Made by a program: the position numbers and the translations under genes. A DNA stretch of 5,953 nucleotides, taken from contig CAUHLX010000179.1 in NCBI GenBank assembly GCA_959606705.1, positions 1 to 5,953 of the forward strand. The letters run 5' to 3'. This DNA comes from an uncultured Bacillota bacterium (lineage in GTDB: Bacteria; Bacillota; Clostridia; Peptostreptococcales; Anaerovoracaceae). Below, piece after piece: positions 4,502 to 5,953 of the stretch (positions within the stretch are counted from its first letter, which is position 1; every line of letters starts with the position of its first letter). The notes beneath the pieces are model-generated. The model did no database searches. It saw only the letters and a program-made list of their open reading frames with translations, and was not told where the DNA came from.

Positions 4502-5953
4502 ATGGAACAAACAAATCAAAATCAAATGCTAGGTGAAGAAAAAATATCGAAACTGTTGATTAAGTTTTCGATTCCCTGCATCCTTTCACTTCTCATCAGC
4601 GCACTTTATAACATCGTTGATCAGATCTTCGTAGGAAACAGTACGTTGGGATATCTCGGCAATGCTGCCACGGGAATCGTATTTCCTATCCTGATTATCG
4701 CACAAGCCCTTGCGTGGTGTGTTGGGGATGGCTGCGCCGCCTATCTCAGCATTTGTCAAGGGAAAAAGGATACACAAAATGCGCATCGCTGTATTGGAAC
4801 CGGCATTACGATCACGCTGATCCTCAGCGTAATCATGTTGGCTCTCTGCGCGGTATGGAAAGAGCCGCTGCTCCGATTATTCGGCGCGTCGGACCAGACG
4901 ATCGGAATGGCAATCAAATACTTCACCATCGTGCTCTGCTTCTTTCCGGCCTTTATGCTGATGAACATGATGAACGCTGTCGTTCGCGCAGATGGAAGTC
5001 CGGCGGTTTCCATGGTGTCCATGTCGCTTGGCGCAATTTTGAATATCATTCTTGACCCAATATTTATCTTTGGTCTGGATCGAGGAATCGCGGGTGCGGC
5101 ATGGGCAACGGTGATCGGACAGACAGTTTCTTTTCTCGTCAGTGTACTGTACTTTTTTAGAACCAAAAGCTTTCGCTTGACGAAGAAGAGCTTTGTCCCG
5201 CATTTTAAAATTTTCAGCAACGCCTTGAAATTGGGCGCATCTTCCTTTATTACACAGATGTCCATTGTCGTCATTTCCTTGACCTGTAACATCATGCTTG
5301 CCAAATATGGCGCTCTGTCCATCTACGGACAGGATATTCCGATCTCGGTCATCAGCATTGAAACAAAGGTGTTTACCATTGTCATTAACATCGTCGTTGG
5401 CATTGTCCTTGGCGGACAGCCGATTTTAGGCTACAATTACGGCGCGAGAAAGTATGATCGCGTCAAAGAAACGTACCGCACGATTCTAATTGCAACACTT
5501 GCGGTCGGTACTGTGTCTACTTTGATTTTTGAAATTTGCCCGCAGGTTGTAATCAATATTTTCGGTTCCGGAAATGATGCGCTCTATCTGGAATACGCAG
5601 CGCGGACATTTCGTATTTTCCTATCGCTGGTCATCTTTACCTGTGTGATTAAAATGTCCTCTATCTTCTTTCAGGCCGTGGGGAAGCCTGTCATGGCAGT
5701 CATTGCGTCACTGACCCGCGATATTGTCTGCTTCGTACCGCTTGTTATCCTGATCCCTGCTATTTCCGAAGAAAACCAAGCCGGCAGCGGGATCAATGCG
5801 ATCCTGTTTGCCGCTCCGGCCGCGGATATTATTGGTATAGTCGTTGCCATTTGCTTGACAGTACGTTATTTCAAAACAATGGAATCCAGCAAAAGCCGAG
5901 AACCCGTCCCGGATAGTGCGGTGATCCGTCCCTCTCATAAAGGGGTCATTGTC
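4502..5953 (+). CDS. MATE-family (MepA-like) efflux transporter, 3' end outside window
   Basis: 484 codons are visible, with no stop before the window ends. The protein is an inner-membrane multidrug/toxin exporter of the MATE family, which couples export to an Na+ or H+ gradient. It has a short hydrophilic N-terminus and then a family-typical first segment with I24-P and N37-I-V-D-Q-I-F-V-G (37-45). Further marks are R162-A-D-G-S-P (162-167), N181-I-I-L-D-P (181-186), Q306-P-I-L-G-Y-N-Y-G-A (306-315) and F389-F-Q-A-V-G-K-P (389-396). About twelve hydrophobic segments run to residue 455, in two homologous halves. The ATG at 4502 has AGGAGG (4490-4495) 6 nt upstream. After the last membrane segment a hydrophilic stretch (456-484) continues past the usual length of about 450 residues. 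Base composition is more A/T-rich than in the hydrogenase operon. The substrate cannot be predicted. Confidence 0.94.
   Translation, partial: MEQTNQNQMLGEEKISKLLIKFSIPCILSLLISALYNIVDQIFVGNSTLGYLGNAATGIVFPILIIAQALAWCVGDGCAAYLSICQGKKDTQNAHRCIGTGITITLILSVIMLALCAVWKEPLLRLFGASDQTIGMAIKYFTIVLCFFPAFMLMNMMNAVVRADGSPAVSMVSMSLGAILNIILDPIFIFGLDRGIAGAAWATVIGQTVSFLVSVLYFFRTKSFRLTKKSFVPHFKIFSNALKLGASSFITQMSIVVISLTCNIMLAKYGALSIYGQDIPISVISIETKVFTIVINIVVGIVLGGQPILGYNYGARKYDRVKETYRTILIATLAVGTVSTLIFEICPQVVINIFGSGNDALYLEYAARTFRIFLSLVIFTCVIKMSSIFFQAVGKPVMAVIASLTRDIVCFVPLVILIPAISEENQAGSGINAILFAAPAADIIGIVVAICLTVRYFKTMESSKSREPVPDSAVIRPSHKGVIV

Noticed and set aside
4756..5322. Minus-strand reading frame of 188 codons
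   Set aside because: It lies inside the MATE gene on the other strand and has no domain or start signal.

Overview
The window looks like chromosomal DNA from an anaerobic member of the Clostridia. The reasons are strong GGAGG-type ribosome binding sites, an [FeFe]-hydrogenase-like gene set of the kind known from clostridia, and a MepA-like MATE transporter. I cannot name the genus. The hydrogenase genes are visibly GC-richer, with G/C-ending codons, than the spacer and the transporter gene to their right.

From about 3630 down to 241 the minus strand carries a tight five-gene operon. In transcription order it is: a stand-alone DRTGG-domain protein (3630-3283), a small GHKL/HATPase ATP-binding protein of the anti-sigma-factor type (3281-2859), an [FeFe]-hydrogenase-like iron-sulfur protein (2845-1406), a second DRTGG-domain protein (1409-1077) and, after a 110-nt gap, a PHP-domain metallohydrolase (966-241). 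The first four genes are separated by 1 nt, 13 nt and a 4-nt ATGA overlap. The hydrogenase-like protein keeps the four cysteines that hold the H-cluster but has lost the residues used for fast proton transfer and for positioning the diiron site. This is the pattern of putative sensory hydrogenases. Beside an ATP-binding regulator it suggests a redox- or H2-sensing module rather than a bulk H2 producer. The biochemical roles of the DRTGG and PHP proteins in such clusters are not settled.

The left edge (1-240) holds a run of seven 10-bp repeats that begins 6 nt past the PHP stop, then a possible rho-independent terminator for the operon. No gene is visible there.

The middle spacer (3631-4338) holds the presumed operon promoter with a palindrome, a long nested hairpin, six copies of a TTCGACC/GGTCGAA motif, and one unrecognised 65-codon plus-strand reading frame (4126-4323) that may be a relic. 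I see no convincing gene between 3661 and 4125.

On the plus strand a good sigma-A-like promoter (4339-4368) is followed almost at once by a strong intrinsic terminator (4387-4427) and then by a MATE-family efflux transporter gene (4502 to the window end). The transporter frame is still open at its 484th codon, beyond the usual family length, so it may carry an extra C-terminal domain outside the window.
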